From Verrucomicrobiota bacterium (lineage in GTDB: Bacteria > Verrucomicrobiota > Verrucomicrobiia > Limisphaerales > UBA1096), in NCBI GenBank assembly GCA_014382705.1, contig JACNJE010000054.1, forward strand, positions 1 to 34,547: DNA of 34,547 nucleotides. The letters are read 5' to 3'. The position numbers and the translations under genes are program-made. This document shows, in pieces, positions 7,834-15,660 of the stretch. The notes beneath the pieces were generated by a model. The model was not told where the DNA came from, did no database searches, and was given only the letters and a program-made list of their open reading frames with translations. How positions within the stretch are numbered: the stretch's first letter is position 1; each line of letters begins with the position of its first letter.

Positions 7834-9234
7834 ATGAACAAACCATTGGACTTCTCCCACGCCAATCGCCGCGACTTTATCAAGACCACGGGCTCCGCGA
7901 CGGCCGCCTCCGTGCTGGCCGGCGTCGCCCTCCCCCGCGTACACGCCGCGGTCGATGACACCACCCAGATTGCGGTCGTCGGCGCGGGCGGCCGAGGCAC
8001 CGGCGCCGCCGACAACGCCCTCTCCGTCCCGGAAAATATTGCACGAAACCGGCTCGTGGCGATGGCGGATGTCTCCACGGCCAAAATGGACAACAGCTAC
8101 AAGGCGCTCAAGCGACGCCACAAGGACAAGGTCGACGTGCCGGCCGAACGGCGCTACATCGGGTTCGACGGCCACGCCAAGGCGATGGAGCACCTGAACC
8201 GGGGGGATGTCGTGATCTTCACCACGCCGTGCGCCTTTCGGTGGGTGCATTTTCAACGGGCGATCGAGAAGGGGCTCAACGTGTTCATGGAGAAGCCGGT
8301 CTGCCCGGACGGCCCGACCGCGCGCCGGATGCTTGACCTCAACGAGGAGGCCAAGAAGAAAAACCTCAAGGTCGGGGTCGGCCTCATGTGCCGCCACAGC
8401 CGTGCCCGCGGCGAGTTGTTCAACCGAATCAAGGACGGCGAAATGGGCGAGATCAACCTCCTGCGCGCCTACCGCCTGCACGGCCCCGTGGCCTCCTGCT
8501 ACTCGCTGCCGCCGAAGAAAAACGAGAGCGAACTGCTGTACCAGATCCGGCGCTTTCACAGTTTCATTTGGGCGAGCGGCGGCTCGTTCAGCGACTATTT
8601 TATTCACAACATCGACGAATGCTGCTGGATGAAGGACGACTGGCCAGTGAAGGCTCAGGCCGCCGGCGGCCGCCATTTCCGCGGGGAATACGTCGACCAG
8701 AACTTCGACGCCTACACGGTCGAGTACACCTTCGCCGACGGGGCCAAGCTGTACATGCACGGGCGAACCATGCCGGGCTGCTACGGCGACTTTGCCAGCT
8801 ACGCACACGGCTCGAAGGGGCTGGGTATCATTTCCATGCGCGGCCACGCCCCGGCGCCGTGCAAGATTTTCAAGGGCCAAAGCATGAAGGACGACGTCGC
8901 GTGGGCCTACCCCGGCCGCGAGTCCAACCCGTACCAGGACGAGTGGAACGACCTGATGACCGCCATCCGGGAGGACACGCCGTTCAACGAGGTGGAGCGC
9001 GGCGTCATGGCAAGCGTCGTCACCGCGGCCGGACGCTTTGCCGCCCACACGGGACAGGAGGTCACCATCGACCAAGTGCTCAACCACGATCACGACCTAT
9101 CGCCAAACTCGGACAAGCTGACGATGGACTCCCCCGCCCCGCTGCAAATGAACCCGGACGGGAAGTACCCGGTGCCGCAGCCCGGCATCATCAAGGATCG
9201 CGAATACCTCGAGATTGACGCCGACGAGGCGTAA
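7834..9234 (+). CDS. Tat-exported Gfo/Idh/MocA family oxidoreductase
   Basis: 466 residues. ATG 7834 is chosen because it gives a complete twin-arginine signal, NRRDFIKTTGSATAASVLAG with R12-R13, ending near RVHAA. The Rossmann motif follows in QIAVVGAGGRGTGAAD, and the family's E-K-P motif occurs in NVFMEKPVCPDG, where the lysine is catalytic. The second, C-terminal domain contains GGSFSDYFIHNIDECCWM, as in the many exported members found in Verrucomicrobiota and Planctomycetota. These enzymes oxidise or rearrange sugars and sugar derivatives with tightly bound NAD(P), folded before export. The substrate is unknown. The gene converges on apbE with 6 bases between the stop codons. Unlike its neighbours I found no full palindrome copy within this gene. 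Confidence 0.88.
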   Translation: MNKPLDFSHANRRDFIKTTGSATAASVLAGVALPRVHAAVDDTTQIAVVGAGGRGTGAADNALSVPENIARNRLVAMADVSTAKMDNSYKALKRRHKDKVDVPAERRYIGFDGHAKAMEHLNRGDVVIFTTPCAFRWVHFQRAIEKGLNVFMEKPVCPDGPTARRMLDLNEEAKKKNLKVGVGLMCRHSRARGELFNRIKDGEMGEINLLRAYRLHGPVASCYSLPPKKNESELLYQIRRFHSFIWASGGSFSDYFIHNIDECCWMKDDWPVKAQAAGGRHFRGEYVDQNFDAYTVEYTFADGAKLYMHGRTMPGCYGDFASYAHGSKGLGIISMRGHAPAPCKIFKGQSMKDDVAWAYPGRESNPYQDEWNDLMTAIREDTPFNEVERGVMASVVTAAGRFAAHTGQEVTIDQVLNHDHDLSPNSDKLTMDSPAPLQMNPDGKYPVPQPGIIKDREYLEIDADEA

Positions 9235-9240
9235 GGCGCG

Positions 9241-10296
9241 CTACTCCCCGGCCCTTGGCCAAGCGCGGAACACCGGGGAGGCAACCTCCCGCACCTGGCC
9301 AAGTGCGCCGCGATACGCCACACGGGCGCCGAGCCGTTTGTCGCCGTTCACCAGGCGCAGCCCCTCCCCCGGCCCCAGCACGCTGATGGCGGTCGCGAGG
9401 CTGTCCGCCGTGAGGCCGTCCGGGGCAACCACGTGAACGAGCCGCTGTTCCGTCAACGCCCGGCCGGTGCGCGGATCGACGATGTGCGAATACCGTATGC
9501 CATCGATTTGCAAAAACTGAAACAAATCTCCCGACGTGGCCACCGCACCATTGGCAAGCCACAGTAACTCCGGTTGGGTCTCTGCCTCCAACCCGATCAA
9601 TGCCACGCGCCAGCCCTCTTTGTCCGGCGGCGCATCCCCGGCCACGATGTCGCCTCCGGCCGAAACCAACGCCTGCCGCAGCCCATGTTTTTTCAGCACA
9701 GCCAACGCCTCGTCCAGCGCATAGCCTTTCGCGATGCCGCCGAGGTCGAGGCGCGTCCCCGCCTTGGCCAACTCAGCGGTGCACTTTTTTGCATCGAGAT
9801 TCAGACTCCGAAAACCGACCGTTTTAAACGCCTTCTCGAGCACGTATAGCGGCGGCAAACGCTTCACCCGTCGCGCACGCCGCCATAGCTGAATCGACGC
9901 CCCGGCCGTGACATCGAACGCCCCGCCAGTCTGTTCTGACAGCGCCTGCGCACGTCCGAGCACGCTGTAAAGTTCGGCACTGATCTTTGCCGCTTTCCCG
10001 CTCCCGGCCAAGTCGGAGAGCTTGTTCAACTCACTCTCCGGCGCGTAGTCGCTCAGGATCTGGTTGAGCGTCGCCACGCGGTCGAACGCCGCTTTCGCCG
10101 CCCCGTTTGCTTTTGACTCGTCGCCCGAATAAACAACAATGCGAAACGCCATCCCCATCAGCGGCCGCGAATATTCGTGACGCTGCGCTTGGCCAAGCGA
10201 TACCGCGAACAGCAATCCCAGAATTGGGATGACTGTCCCCAGCCGTCCGACCCCCCCGACGCGCTGGGGACAGTAAGCTCTACCTTCCTTTAACAT
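9241..10296 (-). CDS. apbE: ApbE, FAD:protein FMN transferase
   Basis: 351 residues. ApbE transfers FMN from FAD onto a threonine of target proteins (e.g. NqrB/C, RnfG) on the outer face of the membrane. Diagnostic motifs are LGGIAKGYALDEA (about 185-197), V-S-A-G-G-D-I (211-217), IVDPRTG (272-278) and LTADSLATA (295-303). Start ATG 10296 is backed by a very strong ribosome site, AAGGAGGAGGA, directly upstream (10297-10307), and it overlaps the previous gene by 7 bases. The N-terminal hydrophobic segment VIPILGLLFAVSLGQAQ is the export signal, but it is preceded by about 20 unusual residues encoded by a REP-like hairpin (10232-10274). The C-terminus FRAWPRAGE reads through a palindrome copy in the rarely used third frame. 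No flavinylated acceptor is visible in this window. Confidence 0.9.
   Translation of the reverse strand: MLKEGRAYCPQRVGGVGRLGTVIPILGLLFAVSLGQAQRHEYSRPLMGMAFRIVVYSGDESKANGAAKAAFDRVATLNQILSDYAPESELNKLSDLAGSGKAAKISAELYSVLGRAQALSEQTGGAFDVTAGASIQLWRRARRVKRLPPLYVLEKAFKTVGFRSLNLDAKKCTAELAKAGTRLDLGGIAKGYALDEALAVLKKHGLRQALVSAGGDIVAGDAPPDKEGWRVALIGLEAETQPELLWLANGAVATSGDLFQFLQIDGIRYSHIVDPRTGRALTEQRLVHVVAPDGLTADSLATAISVLGPGEGLRLVNGDKRLGARVAYRGALGQVREVASPVFRAWPRAGE
10232..10274. repeat. REP-like inverted repeat inside the 5' coding end of apbE
   Basis: Perfect 12-base arms ACTGTCCCCAGC (10232-10243) and GCTGGGGACAGT (10263-10274) flank a 19-base loop whose ends (CGTC/GACG) pair further, with one bulged C. 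C/G-run arms of the CTGTCCCC / GGGGACAG kind are typical of extragenic REP or RAYT-mobilised palindromes in many bacteria. No RAYT transposase gene lies in the window. The element is in frame and encodes roughly residues 8-22 of ApbE. It is unrelated to the TTGGCCAA family. Confidence 0.75.
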
Positions 10297-11216
10297 TCCT
10301 CCTCCTTCAATTTTCGCTTTGCCTCGGCCAAGTCGGCGGGAGTGTTGATGTTGAACAGTTCCAGTTCACGCCCCGCCGGGGGGTGCCACGTCCGCGCCTT
10401 CAGCCGCTTGGCCAAGCGCTGCAATGACAATTCGCCGTTAACGATCTGTTTTTCGACAACGGACAGGTCGGCCCGAGATAGCATGAACGGAAAACCCATT
10501 CCGCGCTTGTGCTGAGTGAACATTGCACCCACGCCGCCGGTTGCTGCCGCGAGAAATTCACCGATCAGGTCGCCGGACACAAACGGCATATCGCAGCCGA
10601 CAAAAAGCAGCCGCGAATGTCTGGCCGAGCGGAGCGCCGTGACGATGCCGCCGAGCGGCCCCAAGCCGGGCTGCAGATCTTTCGCGGCGACTCGCGGCTT
10701 GTGGCCAGCCGACTCCAGCACGGCTCTCGCGTGGCCGAGCAGCGTGCGTCGGCCCAGCCGGATGCGGCTTTTGTCTTGGCCCATCCGCTTGGCTTTGCCA
10801 CCGGCCAAAATAACCGCGTCGGCTCCACCGCTGCCCGCTACGGCGTCGGCCTCGATCTCCACCAACAGCGCCGGATCGATCAACCGGTTGACTTCGACCA
10901 GTGTGGCCGCCGGTCGAGTCCGGCCAAAGACTTTGCTGTGCGCTTGGCCAAGCGCGTCGGCATTGGCGATGTCGGTGACGTACATTCGCGTGCGCACCAC
11001 ATCCTCGATGCTCGCGCCGAGCTCACCCAATGAACCTTCGATGATTTCAAAAATCCGCCGGGCCTGTGCGCGGACATCGCCTTTGCCAACCACCCTGCCC
11101 TTGGGATCCACGGCGGTGGTGCCGGAAATGAAAATCTGCCGCCCGACTCGCACCGCGCGGCTGTAACCAACCTTGGCCTCCCACTTGGCACCGGAGGAAA
11201 CGAGTTGCCGTCTCAT
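10290..11216 (-). CDS. Fusion of a RidA-like domain with a MobA-like nucleotidyltransferase
   Basis: 308 residues from ATG 11216. Residues 1-127 are a RidA/YjgF-type domain (VGYSRAVRVGRQIFISGTTA, EDVVRTRMYVTDI, LVEVNRLIDPALLVEIEADA). The position of the catalytic arginine of E. coli RidA (P-A-R-S-x-V-E-V) is alanine here (R-P-A-A-T-L-V-E-V), which places it with the arginine-less Rid subfamilies that probably do not hydrolyse imines. Residues 132-308 are a MobA-type domain: AVILAGGKAKRMGQDKS (nucleotide binding), GPLGGI, FVGCDMPF with metal ligand D209, and a closing NINTPADL. MobA joins GMP to molybdopterin. The two halves are separated by only about five residues (AGSGG), so this is a real fusion and not a missed boundary. 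It sits between the subtilase (ATGA overlap) and apbE (7-base overlap). Confidence 0.88.
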   Translation of the reverse strand: MRRQLVSSGAKWEAKVGYSRAVRVGRQIFISGTTAVDPKGRVVGKGDVRAQARRIFEIIEGSLGELGASIEDVVRTRMYVTDIANADALGQAHSKVFGRTRPAATLVEVNRLIDPALLVEIEADAVAGSGGADAVILAGGKAKRMGQDKSRIRLGRRTLLGHARAVLESAGHKPRVAAKDLQPGLGPLGGIVTALRSARHSRLLFVGCDMPFVSGDLIGEFLAAATGGVGAMFTQHKRGMGFPFMLSRADLSVVEKQIVNGELSLQRLAKRLKARTWHPPAGRELELFNINTPADLAEAKRKLKEEEC

Positions 11217-13840
11217 GGCTTGTGTTCAGCGCGCACGCGGTAAAACCGGACTCCCGTCGTTCCCGGTTCGGCCACCCATCCGGTTTGGAATTTGCCCGGC
11301 TCAATCGTTGCCTGATCGGTCCACGGGCCAAGCGCGTGGCCGGCAGATTGCACGCGGTACTCAAAGCCGTGGCGGCTTGGCCATACGAATCGCAGCGTGC
11401 CGTTGGCCAAGCGGCGGTAGCGCAAGTCAAAGTAGCCGTCGTATGAGTTCGGGTCGGTTCGCAACGCCTGCTCGCGGGCATTGGGCATGCCGTCGCCGTC
11501 CGGGTCGCCGGCCGCCACTTGGCCAAGCGACTGGAACTGATCGGTTTCCCAATCGTCGTCGAGGCCGTCGCTGTCTGTGTCATTGATCGCCGTCCCGCGC
11601 ACGGTCAACTCGACCGCGCTCAACACGCCTGTGAAGTTCTTGGCCATGTCGCTCACAGCAACCGTCCAGTCACCTTGCGCCGGCTCGTAAAAAAATCGGT
11701 TCGACCAAAACGTCCAGTCGCCGCGCCACGCGCTGCCGTCGGGGACGTTGGCCTGCAGCACACTGCGCGTGCCGGACGGCGACTCGACGGTAAGCCGGAT
11801 GTCGCCCCGGATGCGGTGGGTCATTTTGATGCGCACGCCAACCTGTTCGCAGAGCAACGTGTCCGGCACGTTCACCGCGACGACCGTTGAGGCGAGAGAG
11901 AGCATGGCCTTCGTGCCGTCATTTCCGGCTGTGGCCAGCAACTCTTTCACCGCGAGTCCGTCGTTTTGCGAGAGGAAGATGGCGGGGATCGGCGTGAAGT
12001 CCATGCCGCCCAAAATGAACCGCTCGGTTCCGTTTCGGTGGTTGTACAACACGGCAAACGTTGCCCCGGCCTCGGCGGCGTGTCGCACTTTTTCGGAGAA
12101 AAACGCACCGCCGCGCTCGATCAATGCCGCCTTGCCTGTGAGGTCGATATCCAGTTTCACAGTAGCCCTGCCCACGTCCACCAACGGCACCGACTTCGTC
12201 GGTTCATCCGCCACGAGACCGTTGCCGGGGCTGGCCGAAAAAACAGTTTCTTCGCCATTGACCGTCAAGCGCAGTCGCAGCCCGTCGTCCGGCACTTCGG
12301 TGAGAGCGTTTTGTTTGAACGTTTTCTTCACCAACGCACCGGCGCTTTTCCAGCGCTTGGCCAAGCGCACTGCCGCACCGGCATCCGGAACGCCGTAACC
12401 CGTGTTTAAACTGAACCAATAACCGGCGGCGTTGGGGCGCAAAAACGGATCGTCAAAGTCGAAATGCCGGGAGGCGTGAATCAGCAACTGCTGCACGTCG
12501 CGGTAGCTCAAGTCGGGGTTCGCGCCGAGAATCAACGCGACCACTCCGGCGATCTGCGGTGCGGTGAACGAGTTGCCGCCCCGGGTGATGGCGTGGTAAC
12601 TGCCCACCTCCGGGTCGTCGCCGCTGGAACTGCGGTTCCAGCCCAGCGCACCCATGCGGTCCGTGGTGTAAACCGGGTGGTCGGCCGCCGTGCTGCCCAT
12701 CAGGCCGGCGCACAAGACGCAGGCGCCGGGGTTGCTGAATGCGGCCACGCGCCCATCCGGCCCGACCGCCCCGACCGTCACGACACGGGGATCGTTCGAG
12801 TAGCCGTCGTCCGCGGCATTCCAGTCCTCCTCGCGGTTGTTGCCGGACACACGAATCATCACCACCCCCCGGCCGTCGCGCCCGTTCTCGATAGAATTTT
12901 CAATCGCTGCGGCTTCGACCGCCGGCACCTCGAGTTGCTCGATCGTGCTGTTTCCCCAGCTGTGATTCTGCACATCGATCGCGTTATTTTTGTACTGGAA
13001 CATGTCGGCCACCTCCTCCTCCGTGCCGAATAGATCCGAGGCATTCCAGACGACCAAGCTGGCCAGCTTGGCCCCGGGCGAGACGCCGGCGATCCCGATT
13101 CCATTGTCCGCCCGTGCCAGCGCCAGCCCGGCAACGATGGTCCCGTGCCCTTGGTTGCTTGCGGCAGGGTTGCCGTCCCTCTTGCCATTGGTGAAATTGA
13201 AATGCAGATCGTCCGCCCCCTGTCCAACGAAATCCGTATGAGCCAAGTCCACCCCGTCATCGGCAATGCCGACCACCACGCCTTGGCCCGTGGACGCCGC
13301 CCATGCCTCGCGAATGTTGAATTCCGGGCCGAGGATTCCCCCCCCATCGGGATCGCGGTTCTCAAGCGGCCACTGCGTCGGGTAGAGCGGGTCGTTCGGG
13401 CGCTTGGCCAACGGCGCCGCTTTGCGCATCAGTCGCCGTCGCACGGGGTGGCTCACAAGCACTCCCGGCCGCCTGGCCAAGCGCTGGGATTGCTCGAGAG
13501 CCTCCGCCGCGCTGTCCGCCTGCAGGATGAACAGTCCCCCACCCAACTCGCGATCCGGCTTGATAGGGCTTCCCTGCAGCGCTTGGCCAAGCGCGACCCC
13601 GTCGGCCAGTTGCAACACAACCCGGGAACCGAACTGGACGCGCACCGTCGGCCGATCCCGCTCGCGGCCCGGCACCCATTGCCCGTTCAAGCCAGACGGG
13701 TCGACCAGATACAGCACCGGCCGCGGCGTCTTCAGCGCGCAGGCAACCGGGGTGCCTGATTCAGCCGCGCGCGGCATCAGCTCCGGCGGCGAGAGCAGAG
13801 TGGCGACGAGCAACGGGAGGGTTCGAAGGACATCACGCAC
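11213..13840 (-). CDS. Secreted kexin-like subtilisin protease (S8 + PA + P domain)
   Basis: 875 residues from ATG 13840. The order is a signal peptide (about 1-27), a pro-region to about 150, and an S8 catalytic domain with Asp194 (VGIADDGVDL, the D-D-G form of kexins), His232 (NQGHGTIVAGL), oxyanion Asn near 334 (VSGNN) and Ser424 (GGNSFTAPQIAG). A PA-like insert follows (GKAALIERGGAFFSEKVRHA), then a proprotein-convertase P domain (IRGDIRLTVESPSG, GDWTVAVSDMAKNFTG), an Asp-rich thrombospondin-3-like calcium repeat (DTDSDGLDDDWE, GDPDGDGMPN), and a C-terminal module ending GVRFYRVRAEHKP. It is a calcium-dependent extracellular endoprotease by family; its substrate is unknown. The stop overlaps the next gene as ATGA. 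Palindrome copies appear as ALGQAL, RLAKRW, PLAKRP, RLANGT and SLGQVA. Confidence 0.93.
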   Translation of the reverse strand: MRDVLRTLPLLVATLLSPPELMPRAAESGTPVACALKTPRPVLYLVDPSGLNGQWVPGRERDRPTVRVQFGSRVVLQLADGVALGQALQGSPIKPDRELGGGLFILQADSAAEALEQSQRLARRPGVLVSHPVRRRLMRKAAPLAKRPNDPLYPTQWPLENRDPDGGGILGPEFNIREAWAASTGQGVVVGIADDGVDLAHTDFVGQGADDLHFNFTNGKRDGNPAASNQGHGTIVAGLALARADNGIGIAGVSPGAKLASLVVWNASDLFGTEEEVADMFQYKNNAIDVQNHSWGNSTIEQLEVPAVEAAAIENSIENGRDGRGVVMIRVSGNNREEDWNAADDGYSNDPRVVTVGAVGPDGRVAAFSNPGACVLCAGLMGSTAADHPVYTTDRMGALGWNRSSSGDDPEVGSYHAITRGGNSFTAPQIAGVVALILGANPDLSYRDVQQLLIHASRHFDFDDPFLRPNAAGYWFSLNTGYGVPDAGAAVRLAKRWKSAGALVKKTFKQNALTEVPDDGLRLRLTVNGEETVFSASPGNGLVADEPTKSVPLVDVGRATVKLDIDLTGKAALIERGGAFFSEKVRHAAEAGATFAVLYNHRNGTERFILGGMDFTPIPAIFLSQNDGLAVKELLATAGNDGTKAMLSLASTVVAVNVPDTLLCEQVGVRIKMTHRIRGDIRLTVESPSGTRSVLQANVPDGSAWRGDWTFWSNRFFYEPAQGDWTVAVSDMAKNFTGVLSAVELTVRGTAINDTDSDGLDDDWETDQFQSLGQVAAGDPDGDGMPNAREQALRTDPNSYDGYFDLRYRRLANGTLRFVWPSRHGFEYRVQSAGHALGPWTDQATIEPGKFQTGWVAEPGTTGVRFYRVRAEHKP
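13054..13071. repeat. 18-base perfect palindrome in the subtilase gene
   Basis: CCAAGCTGGCCAGCTTGG, centred on GGCC like the iterated motif but with CTGGCCAG in place of TTGGCCAA. It encodes A-K-L-A-S-L in the conserved S8 phrase SPGAKLASLVVW, so protein constraint alone could have produced it. Confidence 0.6.
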
Positions 13841-13866
13841 GCCGGCAATCTACCAAACTCCCCCGC

Positions 13867-13887
13867 CCAAGCCCACACCAGGCTTGG
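13867..13887. repeat. Hairpin in the divergent subtilase / small-gene intergenic region
   Basis: Perfect 7-base arms CCAAGCC and GGCTTGG with a 7-base loop, followed on the plus strand by TTTT. It resembles a small intrinsic terminator, but nothing on the plus strand ends here. It lies 31 bases before the ATG at 13919 and 27 bases upstream of the subtilase start, so it could also be a 5' leader hairpin. It is half-site-like relative to the iterated palindrome. Confidence 0.4.
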
Positions 13888-13918
13888 TTTTGTGCGTCAC
13901 GGCTGGCACAGTGGCCGC

Positions 13919-14167
13919 ATGACGACAACAGAGCAGCAACTCCTCGGCGCACTCAAGGAACTGGAAGCCGTTGTCGCGGACATGAGCACAGAGCCGAAGC
14001 CGGATCTGATGTCGCACTTTGACCGCGTTGATGCGCTGAGCGCCTCGCTGCCAGATGGGACGGATGGCGAACTGCGGCATTATCTCCAAAAGAAAAGTTA
14101 CGAGAAGGCGCGGCTCTTTCTCGAGGAACGGTTCGCGGAAATCGAGAAAGGCGGCTGCCTGCGATAA
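13919..14167 (+). CDS. Conserved small helical protein of unknown function
   Basis: 82 residues from ATG 13919 (MTTTEQQLLGALKELEAVVA). The frame is open to 13892, but the upstream residues look non-coding and the internal ATG gives a clean start. It is predicted to be all helical and acidic, with a distinctive C-terminal phrase LRHYLQKKSYEKARLFLEER. I believe small proteins ending this way occur in other Verrucomicrobiota, but I cannot name a family. It lies 12 bases before mnmE on the same strand, so the two are probably co-transcribed. Confidence 0.7.
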   Translation: MTTTEQQLLGALKELEAVVADMSTEPKPDLMSHFDRVDALSASLPDGTDGELRHYLQKKSYEKARLFLEERFAEIEKGGCLR

Positions 14168-14179
14168 CCGGCCGGCACG

Positions 14180-15550
14180 ATGCTTGACGACACGATCGCC
14201 GCGATCGCGACCCCGCTGGGCCAGGGCGGGCTGGCCGTCATCCGCATCTCCGGCGGCAAGGCGCTGGCGGTGGCCGGCTCGCTGTTCGCTCCCGGCGGCA
14301 AATCAAAAAAAAAGCTCGCCGCGGCCAAGACGCACACGCTGCATTACGGGCATATTGTCCGCGACGCCCAACGGCTCGACGAAGTGCTCGTCTCGGTAAT
14401 GAAGGCGCCGGCGACGTTCACACGGGAGGACATCGTCGAGATCAGCTGCCACGGCGGCATCCGCTCCACGCAGGCGGTGCTCGACGCCGTGCTCGGCGCC
14501 GGGGCGCGGCTGGCCCTGCCGGGCGAGTTCACCAAGCGCGCCTTCCTGCACGGGCGGATCGACCTCGCGCAGGCCGAGGCGGTCGCCGACCTGATCCACG
14601 CCCGGACCGACCTCGCACTGAGCGCCGCCAACGAGCAACTCGCCGGAAAACTGTCGCAACGCATCAACACGTTGCGGGACGACCTGATGCTGGTGCTCGC
14701 CCACATCGAGGCGCACATCGATTTCCCGGACGAGGATATCGAGCCGGACACGGTCGACGGGCTGGCCCGGCGACTCGACAACGCTGGCCGCCTGATTGAT
14801 GAATTGCTCGCCACGGCCAACGAGGGGCAGCTGATCCGCCGAGGCATCCGCGTGGCGATCATCGGCCGCCCCAACGCCGGCAAGTCGAGCCTGCTCAACC
14901 AACTGCTGGGGCGCGACCGGGCAATCGTCTCCACCGTGGCCGGCACCACGCGCGACACAATCTCGGAGGAAGCGCAGATCCGGGGCATCGCCGTGGTGTT
15001 CATCGACACCGCCGGCCTGCAGGAGTCCGACGACATGATCGAGCGGGAGGGCATCCGGCGCAGCCGCGAGTCGCTTGGCCAAGCGGACCTCGTGCTGCAC
15101 GTGCTCGACACCTCCGAGCCGCTGACGCCGGACGACCAGCGGCACCTGGAGGAGTTTGCCGGCAAGCCGCGCCTCCTTGTGCTGAACAAAAGCGACCTGC
15201 CGAACCGGCTTGGCCAAGCGATGAACGATGGCCAGCCGCCCGTGAGCGTGAGCTGCCTCGACGGCAGCGGGATCGAGGCGTTGAAGGACGCCATCCGCAG
15301 CCAGGTTTGGGACGGCGAAATCACGGCGGAAATGCTGGAAGTGATGATCAACTCGCGGCATCAGGAGGCGCTGCGCCGGGCCGCCGAGTCGATCCGGACG
15401 GCGCTGGCACAGCTCCGGGCCGGGACGCCGCCGGATCTGGTGGCGGTCGATCTTCGCATCGGCACAAACGCTGTCGGCGAGATCGTCGGACAGACCAGCA
15501 CCGAGGACTTGCTCGACTCCATTTTTAGCACGTTTTGCATCGGGAAATGA
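14180..15550 (+). CDS. mnmE: MnmE (TrmE), tRNA wobble-uridine modification GTPase
   Basis: 456 residues from ATG 14180, full length for the family. With MnmG it installs the aminomethyl or carboxymethylaminomethyl group at C5 of U34 in tRNAs. The N-terminal folate-binding domain starts TIAAIATPLGQGGLAVIRIS and contains LPGEFTKRAFLHGRIDLAQA. The G domain has G1 GRPNAGKS (229-236), AGTTRDT, DTAGLQ (276-281) and NKSD (336-339), and the protein ends in the diagnostic C-I-G-K with the catalytic cysteine. It is cytoplasmic and housekeeping. Two perfect palindrome copies lie in the G domain: one gives SLGQADLVLHV (298-308) beside the strand before G4, and the other gives RLGQAMND just after NKSD. 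This shows that the motif is tolerated inside conserved enzymes. Confidence 0.97.
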   Translation: MLDDTIAAIATPLGQGGLAVIRISGGKALAVAGSLFAPGGKSKKKLAAAKTHTLHYGHIVRDAQRLDEVLVSVMKAPATFTREDIVEISCHGGIRSTQAVLDAVLGAGARLALPGEFTKRAFLHGRIDLAQAEAVADLIHARTDLALSAANEQLAGKLSQRINTLRDDLMLVLAHIEAHIDFPDEDIEPDTVDGLARRLDNAGRLIDELLATANEGQLIRRGIRVAIIGRPNAGKSSLLNQLLGRDRAIVSTVAGTTRDTISEEAQIRGIAVVFIDTAGLQESDDMIEREGIRRSRESLGQADLVLHVLDTSEPLTPDDQRHLEEFAGKPRLLVLNKSDLPNRLGQAMNDGQPPVSVSCLDGSGIEALKDAIRSQVWDGEITAEMLEVMINSRHQEALRRAAESIRTALAQLRAGTPPDLVAVDLRIGTNAVGEIVGQTSTEDLLDSIFSTFCIGK

Positions 15551-15630
15551 CCTTGCGCCTGGCCAAGCAGCTTGAAAAACGAGCCGCCAATGGGTAGGTT
15601 CCCCGCGCCCAAATTGTCGCTCCCCCATCG

Positions 15631-15640
15631 CTTGGCCAAG
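15631..15640. repeat. Iterated palindrome copy before the Mrp operon
   Basis: CTTGGCCAAG, with a G-rich GGGAGG at 15641-15646 that could serve as a distant ribosome site for mrpE (ATG 15661). A degenerate copy (CCTGGCCAAGCAG) lies at about 15568-15580. The 110 bases between mnmE and mrpE show no clear terminator. Confidence 0.65.
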
Positions 15641-15660
15641 GGGAGGCGACCGGCTGACTG

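Noticed and set aside
7369..9093. 574-codon open frame on the minus strand opposite the Gfo/Idh/MocA gene
   Set aside because: Shadow of a gene with clear Tat signal, Rossmann and E-K-P motifs; it also runs antisense into a different frame of the deacetylase gene.
13867..13891. Intrinsic terminator (7-bp stem plus TTTT)
   Set aside because: It lies in a divergent promoter gap with no plus-strand transcript to end; kept only as a low-confidence hairpin.
14195..14210. HIP1 itself (GCGATCGC) as the iterated motif
   Set aside because: Only isolated occurrences such as the one near 14203 were noticed; no enrichment comparable with TTGGCCAA.
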